From: Streptomyces himastatinicus ATCC 53653
Lineage (GTDB): Bacteria; Actinomycetota; Actinomycetes; Streptomycetales; Streptomycetaceae
Reading direction: 5' to 3'
Assembly (NCBI RefSeq): GCF_000158915.1
Contig: NZ_GG657754.1
Location: 10,414,431 to 10,478,430, forward strand
Length of the DNA: 64,000 nt
Shown: piece by piece, positions 28,339-37,278 of the stretch
How positions within the stretch are numbered: the stretch's first letter is position 1
Layout of the letters: each line of letters begins with the position of its first letter
The notes under the pieces: generated by a model
What the model saw: the letters and a program-made list of their open reading frames with translations, nothing else
What the model was told of the DNA's origin: nothing
Database searches by the model: none
Made by a program: the position numbers and the translations under genes

Positions 28339-30888
28339 ATGAACGAACCAGTCGACAGACGGCACTTCATCGCCACCACCGCCTCCGGGGCCGCGGCCGT
28401 GGTGCTCACCGCGGCCGCCGGTGGCACCGCGGCGGCGGTCACGCCCGGCGCCGCCCCGGCCGCGGCCCCGCGGAAGCCCCGGGCGCTGACGCGCGTCCAG
28501 CCCTTCCCGCTCACCGCCGTGACCCTGCTCCCCGGCGCCTTCAAGGACAACCAGTCCCGCAACACCGCCTATCTGCGCTTCGTCGACATCAACCGGCTGC
28601 TGCACACCTTCCGCCTCAACGTCGGCATCGCCAGCAGCGCCCAGCCCTGCGGCGGCTGGGAGAGCCCGACCACCGAACTGCGCGGCCACAGCACCGGCCA
28701 CCTCCTGTCCGGCCTCGCCCTGACCTACGCCAACACCGGAGACACCGCGCTCCTCGACAAGAGCCGCAAACTGGTCTCCGCGCTCGCCGCCTGCCAGGCC
28801 AAATCCCCGGCGGCCGGCTACCGGACGGGCTATCTGTCGGCGTTCCCGGAGAACTTCTTCGACCGGCTGGAGGCCGGCAGCGGGGTCTGGGCCCCGTACT
28901 ACACCATCCACAAGATCATGGCCGGACTGGTCGACCAGTACCGGCTCGCGGGCAACGCCGAGGCCCTGGAGACCGTGCTGCGGCAGGCCGCCTGGGTCGA
29001 CACCCGCACGGCGCGGCTCAGCTACGACCAGATGCAGCGCGTCCTGGAGACCGAGTACGGCGGCATGAACGACGTCCTCGCCGACCTCCACGCGATCACC
29101 GGCGACAGCCGGTGGCTGAGGGTCGCCGAGCGCTTCACCCACGCCCGCGTCTTCGATCCGCTCAGCCGGAACGAGGACCGGCTCGCCGGACTCCACGCCA
29201 ACACCCAGATTCCCAAGATGGTCGGCGCCCTGCGGCTGTGGGAAGAGGGGCTGGACAGCCGCTACCGCACCATCGGCGAGAACTTCTGGAAGATCGTCAC
29301 CGACCACCACACCTACGTCATCGGTGGCAACAGCAACGGCGAGGCCTTCCACGAACCCGACGCCATCGCCGCCCAGCTCAGCGGCAGCTGCTGCGAGAAC
29401 TGCAATTCGTACAACATGCTCAAGCTCGCCCGGCTGATCCACTTCCACGCGCCCGAACGCACCGACCTGCTCGACTACTACGAGCGCACCCTTTTCAACC
29501 AGATGCTCGGCGAACAGGACCCCGACTCCGCCCACGGCTTCAACATTTACTACACGGGCCTCGCCCCCGGCTCCTTCAAACAGCAGCCGTCCTTCATGGG
29601 CCCCGACCCGAACCAGTACTCCACCGACTACGACAACTTCTCCTGCGACCACGGCAGCGGCATGGAGACCCACGCCAAGTTCGCCGACACCATCTACACC
29701 CGCGGCGACCGCAGCCTCCTGGTGAACCTCTTCATCCCCTCCGAGCTGCGCTGGCAGGAGAAGGGCATCACCTGGCGCCAGACCACCGGCTTCCCCGATC
29801 AGCAGACCACCACCCTCACCGTCAGCTCCGGCGGGGCCTCCCTGGAACTGCGCGTCCGGATCCCCTCGTGGGCCTCCGGGGCCCGCGCCGCCCTCAATGG
29901 CGCCACCCTCCCCGACCAGCCGAAACCCGGCAGCTGGCTGATCATCGACCGGCAGTGGAAGACCGGCGACCGGGTCGAGGTGACCCTGCCGATGAAGCTG
30001 CGGCTCGACCCCACCCCAGACGATCCCGACATCCAGGCCGTGCTGTACGGGCCCGTCGTGCTGGCCGGGGCGTACGGCACCGTCACCGGCATGACCATGT
30101 CGCGCCTCAAGCAGGACTCCGTGGTCCAGCAGGCCACCAGCCCGATGCGCTTCACCGCCACCGCGGACGGGCAGAGCGTCACCCTGCTGCCCATCGCCCG
30201 CGTCCACCACCAGCGCTACAACGTCTATTGGCTCACCGGGCAGCCGCCCACCCCGCCGCCCGCCTTCGCCGCCTGGTACCGCTTCGACGAGACCTCCGGC
30301 ACCACCGCCGCCGACGCCACCGGCCGCGGCAAGACCGCCCGGCTCACCGGCGGCGCCACCTGGACCACGGGCCGGAGCGGCGGCGCCGTCGCTTTGAGCG
30401 GCAGCAATGGGTACGTGACCCTCGCCGACGACCTCCTCGCGGGCGCCACCGCGTACACGGTCGCCACCTGGGTCCGGCTGGACGGCACCCCCGCCCAGTG
30501 GACCCGGATCTTCGACATCGGCACCGGCGTGACCGCCAACATGTTCCTCACCCCGATCGCCGACTCCGGGAAGCTGCGCTTCGCCATCACCGCGGGCGGC
30601 GGCGGCGCCGAGCAGCGCATCGAGGCCGCGCCGCTGCCCACCGGCCAGTGGACCCATGTCGCCGTCGCCTACGGCAGCGGCACCGCCGTCCTCTACGTCG
30701 GCGGGCGCGAGGTCGGCCGCAACACCCGCGTCACCGTCGAGCCGGTCCACTTCGGCAACCACATCCGCGCGGCCTACCTCGGCAAGTCGCAGTACCCGGA
30801 CCCGTACCTCAAGGCCGCGTTCGACGACTTCCGCGTGTACGGCCGGACACTCAGCGCGAATGAGGTCGCCACCCTGGCAGAAAGCTGA
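28339..30888 (+). CDS. Secreted beta-L-arabinofuranosidase (GH146/GH127-like) with LamG domain
   Basis: 849 residues. The Tat-type signal (VDRRHFIATT...) is followed by an (alpha/alpha)6 barrel of the former DUF1680 group: WESPTTELRGHSTGHLLSG (shown in part), YYTIHKIMAGL, ETEYGGMND and CCENCNSYNML, whose Cys cluster marks the zinc-thiolate active site of GH127/GH146. A beta-sandwich module follows, then a C-terminal LamG/concanavalin-like domain (about 640-849) after a Pro-rich linker (PPTPPPAF). ATG 28339 follows GAGGAG at 4 bases. It has its own promoter and operator. Probably removes beta-arabinofuranose outside the cell; exact GH family number needs a profile search. Confidence 0.87.
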   Translation: MNEPVDRRHFIATTASGAAAVVLTAAAGGTAAAVTPGAAPAAAPRKPRALTRVQPFPLTAVTLLPGAFKDNQSRNTAYLRFVDINRLLHTFRLNVGIASSAQPCGGWESPTTELRGHSTGHLLSGLALTYANTGDTALLDKSRKLVSALAACQAKSPAAGYRTGYLSAFPENFFDRLEAGSGVWAPYYTIHKIMAGLVDQYRLAGNAEALETVLRQAAWVDTRTARLSYDQMQRVLETEYGGMNDVLADLHAITGDSRWLRVAERFTHARVFDPLSRNEDRLAGLHANTQIPKMVGALRLWEEGLDSRYRTIGENFWKIVTDHHTYVIGGNSNGEAFHEPDAIAAQLSGSCCENCNSYNMLKLARLIHFHAPERTDLLDYYERTLFNQMLGEQDPDSAHGFNIYYTGLAPGSFKQQPSFMGPDPNQYSTDYDNFSCDHGSGMETHAKFADTIYTRGDRSLLVNLFIPSELRWQEKGITWRQTTGFPDQQTTTLTVSSGGASLELRVRIPSWASGARAALNGATLPDQPKPGSWLIIDRQWKTGDRVEVTLPMKLRLDPTPDDPDIQAVLYGPVVLAGAYGTVTGMTMSRLKQDSVVQQATSPMRFTATADGQSVTLLPIARVHHQRYNVYWLTGQPPTPPPAFAAWYRFDETSGTTAADATGRGKTARLTGGATWTTGRSGGAVALSGSNGYVTLADDLLAGATAYTVATWVRLDGTPAQWTRIFDIGTGVTANMFLTPIADSGKLRFAITAGGGGAEQRIEAAPLPTGQWTHVAVAYGSGTAVLYVGGREVGRNTRVTVEPVHFGNHIRAAYLGKSQYPDPYLKAAFDDFRVYGRTLSANEVATLAES

Positions 30889-30895
30889 CAAGCTC

Positions 30896-30923
30896 GGGCG
30901 GGCGGGCCACGGCCTGCCCGCCC
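30896..30923 (+). terminator. GC-rich hairpin terminator
   Basis: GGGCGGGC (30896-30903) pairs with GCCCGCCC (30916-30923), just after the stop at 30888 and before the next gene's ribosome site. Confidence 0.6.
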
Positions 30924-30956
30924 CCGAACCGATCGGCATGGACAAGGACGACGTAC

Positions 30957-31964
30957 ATGGCCCACCTCGCGGCGGAGAACCGCTACGACTCCATGCAGTA
31001 CCAGCGCTGCGGGCGCAGCGGTGTGCTGCTGCCGAAGGTCTCGCTCGGCCTATGGCACAACTTCGGCGACACCCATCCGCTCGAAACCCAGCGCGCCGTG
31101 CTGCGCCGCGCCTTCGACCTCGGCGTCACCCACATCGACCTGGCCAACAACTACGGGCCACCGCCCGGCAGCGCCGAGAGCAACTTCGGCACGGTCTTCG
31201 CCCAGGACTTCCGCCCCTACCGCGACGAGCTGTTCATCGCGAGCAAGGCCGGATACCTGATGTGGCCCGGGCCGTACGGCGAGTGGGGCTCGCGCAAGTA
31301 CATGCTGTCCAGCCTCGACCAGTCGCTGACCCGCATGGGCCTGGACTACGTCGACGTGTTCTACTCCCACCGTTTCGACCCGGACACCCCGCTCGAAGAG
31401 ACGATGGGCGCGCTCGACAGCGCCGTACGGCAGGGCAAGGCCCTGTACGCCGGGCTGTCGAACTACCCGCCGGAGGCCATCGCCGAGGCGGCCGCGATCC
31501 TGAGGGAGCTGCGCACCCCGTACCTGATCAACCAGCATCCGTACTCGATGCTCCAGCGCGGGGTCGAGGGCGGGGTGCTGGAGGCCTCCGCCGCGGCCGG
31601 TGCCGGTGTCATCGCCTTCTCGCCGCTCGCGCAAGGCCAGCTCACCGACCGCTACCTGAACGGTGTGCCCGCGGACTCCCGCATGGCGCTCGGCCACTTC
31701 CTCAAGCGCGACGCGCTCACCGAGGAGCGGCTGGCGCTGCTGCACGCCCTCAACAAGATCGCCGGGGAGCGTGGCCAGACCCTCGCCCAGCTGGCGCTCG
31801 CCTGGGTGCTGCGGGACCCGCGGGTGGTCTCCGTGCTGATCGGCGCGAGCAGCGTCGCCCAGCTGGAGCAGAACATCGCGGTCCTGGACTCGCCCGGCTT
31901 CAGCGACGCCGAGCTGGCCGAGATCGACCGGCTGTCCGCCGAGGCGGGCGTCGAGATTCCCTGA
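30957..31964 (+). CDS. Aldo/keto reductase (YghZ/MgrA type)
   Basis: NADPH-dependent (beta/alpha)8 oxidoreductase, 335 residues. The tetrad is visible: Asp in HIDLANNYG with its Tyr, Lys in IASKAGYL and His in VFYSHRFD. NADPH-binding text near the end (VLIGASSVAQLEQN) is typical. The NNYGPPPGSAE loop marks the YghZ (L-glyceraldehyde-3-phosphate reductase) branch. ATG 30957 has AAGGA 8 bases upstream. It follows the GH146 gene in the same direction after a hairpin. It may reduce released sugars or aldehydes, but that link is only by position. Confidence 0.9.
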   Translation: MAHLAAENRYDSMQYQRCGRSGVLLPKVSLGLWHNFGDTHPLETQRAVLRRAFDLGVTHIDLANNYGPPPGSAESNFGTVFAQDFRPYRDELFIASKAGYLMWPGPYGEWGSRKYMLSSLDQSLTRMGLDYVDVFYSHRFDPDTPLEETMGALDSAVRQGKALYAGLSNYPPEAIAEAAAILRELRTPYLINQHPYSMLQRGVEGGVLEASAAAGAGVIAFSPLAQGQLTDRYLNGVPADSRMALGHFLKRDALTEERLALLHALNKIAGERGQTLAQLALAWVLRDPRVVSVLIGASSVAQLEQNIAVLDSPGFSDAELAEIDRLSAEAGVEIP

Positions 31965-31974
31965 CCGGGCGCTT

Positions 31975-32018
31975 CCCGTCCCCGCTCCCGGGCTTCCGGC
32001 ACCGGGAGCGGGGACGGG
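31975..32018. terminator. Strong bidirectional terminator
   Basis: Perfect 17-bp inverted repeat (31975-31991 with 32002-32018) and a 10-nt loop, between the convergent aldo/keto reductase and crotonase genes. The longest perfect stem seen in the window. Confidence 0.85.
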
Positions 32019-32024
32019 TGCGCC

Positions 32025-32792
32025 TCAGCGGCCGGTGAAACGCGGAGCGCGCTTCTCACGGAACGCGGCCATCCCCTCGGACTGGTCCTCGGTGGCGAAC
32101 AGGGCGTGGAAGGTGCGCCGTTCGAAGAGCAGCCCCTCGCGCAGTCCCACCTCCAGCGCCCGTTCCACCGCCTCGCGCGCCGCCATGGCGGCCGGTTTTC
32201 CGTACGAGGCGACGGTCGCGGCCATGGCCGCCGCCTCCGCCGTCAGCCGGTCGTCGGGGACCACCCGGGAGACCAGCCCGGCGCGCTCCGCCTCTTGGGC
32301 GCCCATGGTGCGCCCGGTCAGGATCAGGTCCATCGCCTTGGCCTTTCCGACCAGTTTCGTCAGCCGCTGGGTGCCGCCGATGCCCGGGATCACGCCCAGT
32401 TTGATCTCCGGCTGACCGAACGTGGCCGATTCTCCGGCCAGGATGATGTCGCACATCATCGCCAGCTCGCAGCCGCCGCCCAGGGCATAGCCGGACACCG
32501 CCGCGATCTTGGGGGTGCGCAGCGCGGCGAAGGCGTCCCAGCCCGCGAAGTAGTCCTCGGCGAACATCTCGACGGACGTCTTGGGCTCCATCTCCTTGAT
32601 GTCGGCGCCCGCCGCGAATGCCCGCTCCGAACCGGTGATCACGAAGCAGCCGGTCCCGGGGTCGCGGTCCAGCGGCCGCAGCGCCTCGACCAGTTCGGCC
32701 AGCAGCCCGCTGCTGAGCGCGTTGAGCACCTCGGGGCGGTGCAGCGTCACGGTGACGACGCGCTCCTGTCGCTCGATCTTGATGAAGTTCAC
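32025..32792 (-). CDS. Enoyl-CoA hydratase/isomerase (crotonase)
   Basis: 255-residue crotonase-fold enzyme. The oxyanion-hole segments AFAAGADIKEM and YALGGGCELAM are present, and both catalytic Glu positions of true hydratases are kept (the Glu in GGGCELA and that in QPEIKLG, followed by IPGIGGTQRL). So hydration of trans-2-enoyl-CoA is likely. GTG 32792 has GGGAG about 5 bases upstream. Third gene of an operon with the adenylation enzyme and membrane reductase; 25 bp separate it from the reductase gene. It could act on an acyl-CoA intermediate of that pathway or be a beta-oxidation gene carried along. Confidence 0.92.
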   Translation of the reverse strand: MNFIKIERQERVVTVTLHRPEVLNALSSGLLAELVEALRPLDRDPGTGCFVITGSERAFAAGADIKEMEPKTSVEMFAEDYFAGWDAFAALRTPKIAAVSGYALGGGCELAMMCDIILAGESATFGQPEIKLGVIPGIGGTQRLTKLVGKAKAMDLILTGRTMGAQEAERAGLVSRVVPDDRLTAEAAAMAATVASYGKPAAMAAREAVERALEVGLREGLLFERRTFHALFATEDQSEGMAAFREKRAPRFTGR

Positions 32793-32817
32793 GGTGTCTC
32801 CCTTTCCGGGGGCCGGT

Positions 32818-34155
32818 TCACGAGTCCCAGATGGCGCCGTACGCGGGGATCCCGCGGCACTCCAGGCCGTGGACCACCTGCCAGGTGAGCTTCTTGTTGG
32901 AGATGCAGATGACGGCCTCGGCCCCGAAGTCCGCGTACGCGGCGTGGGCGAGCCGGACCATGTCGGGCTTGCCGTGTTCGGAGGTGTCCCAGATGACCGC
33001 GTCGGGCTGAACGGCCAGGATCTCGTCCACCAGGCCGTCGCCGTAGGTCGTACGGGGGCTGCGGGTCGCCCACACCAGCCGCGCCGGGACCTCCTGGGCC
33101 AGCAGGTGGGGGAGGCAGGGACCGATGCCACTGCCGGTGGCCACGTAGACCACCTTGCGGAACAGCGTCTCGATGTTGGCCACGCCCGCGGTGGTGATGC
33201 CCTTCACCCACACCCGGGACGGTGCGTCGTCGATGAACTTCCCCGTCCAGTCCCCGGCGCGGGAGATGGTGAGCCGGAACCCCGACTCGCCGGGCGCGGG
33301 CACATTGGCGAACGAATGCCACTCCCGCAGCGGGCTGCGGCTGATCGCCGTCGAGGACCCGGCGAAGGGCGTCACCCCATGGTTGAACCGGGCGAGCGCC
33401 ACATGGGCGGAGGGGCGTTCGACGGCCACCCGTACCCGGCGCAGCCGCAGCCACGGCAGCGCCACACTGAAGGTGATCACGGCCAGCACCCACACGCCCG
33501 GCGCCGCCAGCAGCCGCCCGGCGGCCGACCCGTCGCCGGGCGCGTCGAGCGTGGTCAGCACGGTCTGCGCCCAGAAGAGCACGAGCGCCGCCCAGCCGCC
33601 GAAGCGATGTGTCCTCTCGAAATGGTCGTGGCACCGCGCCCGGAAGGGCGGCAGCGCCGTGGCCGTGATCCCGATCAGCAGGACGACCAGGGCGTACGAG
33701 ACGGCGAGCGTCGCGGCCGGGGCGGCGTGCCGGGTCAGCGAGGCCACCAGGGCGAGGAACCAGACCGTGCCCGCGAGGGCGCCGCCGACGTGCACCCCTC
33801 CGAAGTGGTAGACCTTCGCCAGCGTCCACCGGATCCTCAGCGGCCAGCTGGTGGGCGCCGCGGTGGCGATGCGGAAGAGCAGATTGATGACGTACTGCTG
33901 GCGGATGACGATGGCGACCGCGAAGTTGACGAGCGCCGCGTCGGAGAGCGTACGAGGCGTCAGGCCATCGCCCGAACGGGACAGCAGGAACGCCAGGTTG
34001 ACGGCGAGGACCAGGGCGATGAGCCGGTTGTAGTGCATCAGGCGCGGATGCTTCAGCAGCCCGCGTACCCCCGGTGTCCGGGGCGGCAGCGGCAGGTCCG
34101 CGGCGCGCGGCGGCGCTTCGGCGCGGGGTGTGGTCACGATGCGGGGTGTGGTCAC
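32818..34155 (-). CDS. Membrane ferric-reductase-like flavoprotein
   Basis: 445 residues. The N-terminal half has about six membrane helices (around 42-58, 75-95, 120-142, 148-168, 186-203 and 214-232), with His-rich edges KVYHFGGVHVG and DHFERTHRFGG that could ligate b-type haem. The C-terminal half is a cytoplasmic oxidoreductase module with EWHSFANVPAP (FAD region) and VVYVATGSGIGPCLPHLL (NAD(P) loop). The overall plan is that of ferric reductases/NADPH oxidases, but the primary sequence is divergent. Its ATG overlaps the stop of the adenylation gene (34152-34155), so the two are translationally coupled. It may move electrons across the membrane to or from a product of that enzyme; the true substrate is unknown. 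Confidence 0.7.
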   Translation of the reverse strand: MTTPRIVTTPRAEAPPRAADLPLPPRTPGVRGLLKHPRLMHYNRLIALVLAVNLAFLLSRSGDGLTPRTLSDAALVNFAVAIVIRQQYVINLLFRIATAAPTSWPLRIRWTLAKVYHFGGVHVGGALAGTVWFLALVASLTRHAAPAATLAVSYALVVLLIGITATALPPFRARCHDHFERTHRFGGWAALVLFWAQTVLTTLDAPGDGSAAGRLLAAPGVWVLAVITFSVALPWLRLRRVRVAVERPSAHVALARFNHGVTPFAGSSTAISRSPLREWHSFANVPAPGESGFRLTISRAGDWTGKFIDDAPSRVWVKGITTAGVANIETLFRKVVYVATGSGIGPCLPHLLAQEVPARLVWATRSPRTTYGDGLVDEILAVQPDAVIWDTSEHGKPDMVRLAHAAYADFGAEAVICISNKKLTWQVVHGLECRGIPAYGAIWDS

Positions 34156-35756
34156 GACGCCACCTCACCGGCCGTGCGGCGCTCGGCGGCCAGCCGCAGC
34201 AGCGCCGGCTTGTCGACCTTTCCGCGGCTGGTGAGCGGCAGCGCGGGGAGGGTGTGGACGGCCACCGGAACGCAGTAGTAGGGGAGGGCCCGGGCCACGG
34301 CCTGCCGCGCCGTCTCGGGGTCGACCCGCAGCGGGGCGGCGAAGGACACCAGACTGCGGTCGTCCAGCTTGAGCGTCACCGCGCGGACGCAGCCGGGGAC
34401 CGCTTCGAGGACGGCCGATACGGAGTCCAGTTCGACGCGGAACCCCCGCACCTTGACCTGGTCGTCGGTGCGTCCCAGATGCTCCAGCTCGCCATCGGGC
34501 GTCCAGCGGCCCAGGTCGCGGGTGCGGAACATCAGCCGCCCGCCGCCGAGGAACGGGTCGGGGGCGTACCGTTCCGCGGTGAGCCGTGGATTGTGCAGAT
34601 AGCCGGCGGACACGCAGTCGCCACCGGCCCACATCTCGCCGGTCTCGCCGATGGCACACGGGCGCCGCTCGGCGTCCAGGACGTACACGGTGTTGTTGGG
34701 GGTCGGCCGTCCGATGGTCAGCCGCAGCGCCGCCGGGTCATGGCGCTGCATGGTGTTGACGATGGTGGTCTCGGTCGGCCCGCACGCGTTGTAGAAGGTG
34801 CAGACCCGGGCCCAGCGGTCGGCGAGCGCGCGCGGACACGGCTCCCCGGCGACGGCCGCGACCTTGATACGCCCGCACAGCTCCGGTTCGACCGCGCTGA
34901 GCACGGTGGGGGTCGCGATGACCACGTCCACCCGGCGTACGGTCTCGGCGATGTCGGCGCCGCGGATGACCAGGGTGGCGCCGTGGCTCAGGCAGCCGAG
35001 GATCTCCCACGCGGCCATGTCGAAGGCCACGTTGAGGATCTGGGACACCCGCATCCCGGGCCGCATTCCCAGGTCACCCGGCTCGGTGAGCAGGAGGTTG
35101 CACACATTGCGATGGGTGACGGTGACCCCGTTGGGCGCTCCCGTGGTGCCGGAGGTGAAGAGTACGTAGCAGCCGTCGTCCGGTGTCACGGGCCGGGCGG
35201 GGGCGAAGGGGCATCCGGTCCCCTCGCCGTCGAAGGGTTCGGCCATCGCGGTGTCGATCGGGACGACGGTGTGGCCGGGCGGCGCCGGTATGCGGTCCGC
35301 GTAGCCGGACGTCGTCAGGATCACCCGGGTCGACGCCGTACGGATGACGTGGCCGAGCTGGGCCGGGGGCGCCAGGCCCGCGTCCTGCGGCACATAGGCC
35401 GCGCCCGCTTTCAGGGTCGCCAGCAGCCCGACGAGCATGGGGATGGAGCGCCGGACGAACAGCGCGACGTGGTCACCGGGGCGTACGCCCAGCCGGGCGA
35501 GCCGCGCCGCCAGCCGCCCGGCCTGCCGGTCCAGCTCCCCGTACGTGATCGTCTCGCCGAGGTGCTCGGCCGCGACGGCGAGCGGGGACGCGGTGGCGTG
35601 CCGCTCGATGGTCTGGTGGATCAGGGACCAGGGCGGCGTGGTCACCGGCCCTTGGCCGAACCGCTGGAACAGCCGCCGGTCCATGCCGGAGAGGTGCCGG
35701 AGGGGATCGGCGGGCCAATCCGGTCGTGCGTCGTGATGCAGGGTGTGTATCCGCAT
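34152..35756 (-). CDS. Stand-alone NRPS-like adenylation enzyme
   Basis: ANL-superfamily enzyme of about 534 residues that should activate a carboxylic or amino acid as adenylate. Core motifs: LFTSGTTGAPNGVT (A3, with Asn where Lys is common), NACGPTETT (A5), GEMWAGG, FRTRDLGRW (A7, TGD altered to TRD), GRTDDQVKVRGFRVEL (A8) and TSRGKVDK with the A10 Lys. No carrier-protein Ser motif or condensation domain follows. The start is uncertain: ATG 35756 (MRIHTLHHD) is preferred; ATG 35789 and 35882 are in frame with weak sites. First gene of an operon with a membrane flavoreductase and crotonase. Confidence 0.8.
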   Translation of the reverse strand: MRIHTLHHDARPDWPADPLRHLSGMDRRLFQRFGQGPVTTPPWSLIHQTIERHATASPLAVAAEHLGETITYGELDRQAGRLAARLARLGVRPGDHVALFVRRSIPMLVGLLATLKAGAAYVPQDAGLAPPAQLGHVIRTASTRVILTTSGYADRIPAPPGHTVVPIDTAMAEPFDGEGTGCPFAPARPVTPDDGCYVLFTSGTTGAPNGVTVTHRNVCNLLLTEPGDLGMRPGMRVSQILNVAFDMAAWEILGCLSHGATLVIRGADIAETVRRVDVVIATPTVLSAVEPELCGRIKVAAVAGEPCPRALADRWARVCTFYNACGPTETTIVNTMQRHDPAALRLTIGRPTPNNTVYVLDAERRPCAIGETGEMWAGGDCVSAGYLHNPRLTAERYAPDPFLGGGRLMFRTRDLGRWTPDGELEHLGRTDDQVKVRGFRVELDSVSAVLEAVPGCVRAVTLKLDDRSLVSFAAPLRVDPETARQAVARALPYYCVPVAVHTLPALPLTSRGKVDKPALLRLAAERRTAGEVAS

Positions 35757-36217
35757 ATGTCGCCCACTCTCGTTCGACAAGTCGGTCATCGTTCGGCTGA
35801 TGGAGCCGGGTGCGGGCACGACAGGCCCAGGTGCGGAGGTGAGGGTGAAAGTGATGAGCCGTATGAGGTGCGGAGGTGGCACGTCGGTGAGGAGATCAGG
35901 CCGCCGCCGACCAGGTCACATGCGCATCGTGTGGCACGTGGTCATCAGCCTTCTCGCTTGCTTGAGAGCTTAAGGACCTGCGCGGCGCACACGGAAGACG
36001 GACGACGGGCGCAAGTTGGCCAGGATCCCACTAGAGTGCGTCCGCGCGGAAAGGTATGCCTTGTGGCCTTGATGCCGACCTGGTAGCGGGCAGAAGCGGG
36101 GCGGCGCCACCGAAACTGACGCCATGTCACCCCGCTCGCCGATGGCCGAGATCCGCCCCGGGCCGTCGTCCGGATAGCATGAACGGCCCGCCCGCACCGC
36201 CGCACGGAGACAGAGCC
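35757..36217. other. Divergent intergenic region without a gene
   Basis: About 460 bp between the adenylation gene and the cobW-like gene. No ORF with plausible coding content. It should hold two divergent promoters; GCTTGCTTGAGAGCTTAAGG near 35955 is AT-richer, but no clean dyad was found, and no Zur-like box was seen. Confidence 0.5.
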
Positions 36218-37261
36218 TTGGCCACACAACGGATCCCGGTCCTTCTCATCACGGGTTTCCTGGGTTCCGGAAAAACCACGATGCTCAACCATCTGATGCG
36301 CGACAGCGTGGACACCCGGATCGGGGTCATCGTCAACGACTTCGGCAGCATCAACATCGACGCCATGGCCGTCGCCGGACAGGTCGACTCGATGATCCCC
36401 ATCGAGAACGGCTGTCTGTGCTGCGCCGCGGACGCCTCCGAAATGGACGAGATGCTCGACCGGCTCACCGATCCGGAGCTGCGCATCGACGTGGTCGTGA
36501 TCGAGGCGAGCGGCCTGGCCGAACCGCAGAGCATGATCCGTACGCTGCTGTCCAGCGGCAACGAGCGCATCCGCTACGGCGGCCTGGTGGAGGTCGTGGA
36601 CGCCGCCGAGTTCGCGAGCACCCGCGACCGCCACCCCGAGCTGGACCGCCATGTGCGCGACGCCGACCTGATCGTGCTCAACAAGACCGACCGGGTGGGG
36701 GAGGAGGAGCGGCAGCGCGTCCTGGACACCGTCGCCGAGATCGCCCCGGGGCTGCCCGTCCTCACCGCCGAGCACGGCCGCGTCGACCCCGGCCTCCTCT
36801 TCGACCACGAGCCCCGGGACACCCCCGAAGAGCGCTTCCGGCAGCTGTCCTTCGCCGATGTGTGCACCGACGAGCACGACGACCACAGCCGCCATCTGCA
36901 TGCCGCTTACGAGAGCGTCGAATTCACCTCGGCCGAGCCGCTGGACCCGCGCCGGTTCATGGAATTCGTCGACGCCCGGCCCGCGGGCCTCTACCGCCTC
37001 AAGGGCTTCGTCCACTTCGCGGGCGCCGACCCGCAGCGGAAGTACGGACTGCACGCCGTCGGCGCGTACCTCCGGTTCCAGCCGGTGCCCTGGGAGCGCG
37101 GGGAACCCCGCACCACCCAGCTGGTCATGATCGGCACCGGCATCGACGCCGACACCCTCACCAAGCGGCTGACCGACTGCGTCGCGACCGGTCCGGACGC
37201 GGGGGAGGCCGACGAGCGGCACATGATGGGAGTGCTGCGCTACGTGGACGACGCGGACTAG
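36218..37261 (+). CDS. CobW/COG0523 GTPase (metal chaperone family)
   Basis: 347-residue G3E-family P-loop GTPase thought to deliver a metal (Zn, Co or Fe). Walker A GFLGSGKTT, metal motif GCLCC (CxCC), EASGLAEP (Walker B region) and NKTD (guanine specificity) are intact. A His/Asp-rich loop (DEHDDHSRHLH) follows, and the C-terminal domain has YRLKGFVHFAG. I choose TTG 36218 because GGAG lies 8 bases upstream and the protein then begins at the conserved beta-strand; ATG 36179 would add 13 Pro-rich residues. Divergent from the adenylation operon, which raises the question of a metal requirement there. Confidence 0.88.
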   Translation: MATQRIPVLLITGFLGSGKTTMLNHLMRDSVDTRIGVIVNDFGSINIDAMAVAGQVDSMIPIENGCLCCAADASEMDEMLDRLTDPELRIDVVVIEASGLAEPQSMIRTLLSSGNERIRYGGLVEVVDAAEFASTRDRHPELDRHVRDADLIVLNKTDRVGEEERQRVLDTVAEIAPGLPVLTAEHGRVDPGLLFDHEPRDTPEERFRQLSFADVCTDEHDDHSRHLHAAYESVEFTSAEPLDPRRFMEFVDARPAGLYRLKGFVHFAGADPQRKYGLHAVGAYLRFQPVPWERGEPRTTQLVMIGTGIDADTLTKRLTDCVATGPDAGEADERHMMGVLRYVDDAD

Positions 37262-37278
37262 AAATGCGGACTAGAAAT
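37253..37278. repeat. Tandem 13-bp duplication spanning two convergent stops
   Basis: GCGGACTAGAAAT occurs twice back to back. The first copy supplies the TAG of the cobW-like gene; the second supplies, on the other strand, the TAG of the VOC gene. Confidence 0.8.

Noticed and set aside
28282..30945. 887-codon minus-strand frame opposite the GH146-like gene
   Set aside because: Third-position GC shadow; no motifs, and the plus-strand gene has a signal peptide, catalytic Cys cluster and promoter.
34152..35756. Full NRPS module
   Set aside because: No condensation or carrier-protein motif in or next to the adenylation gene.
35757..36217. Zur-type box controlling the cobW-like gene
   Set aside because: No TGAAAATGATTTTCA-like sequence was found, only weak AT-rich patches.
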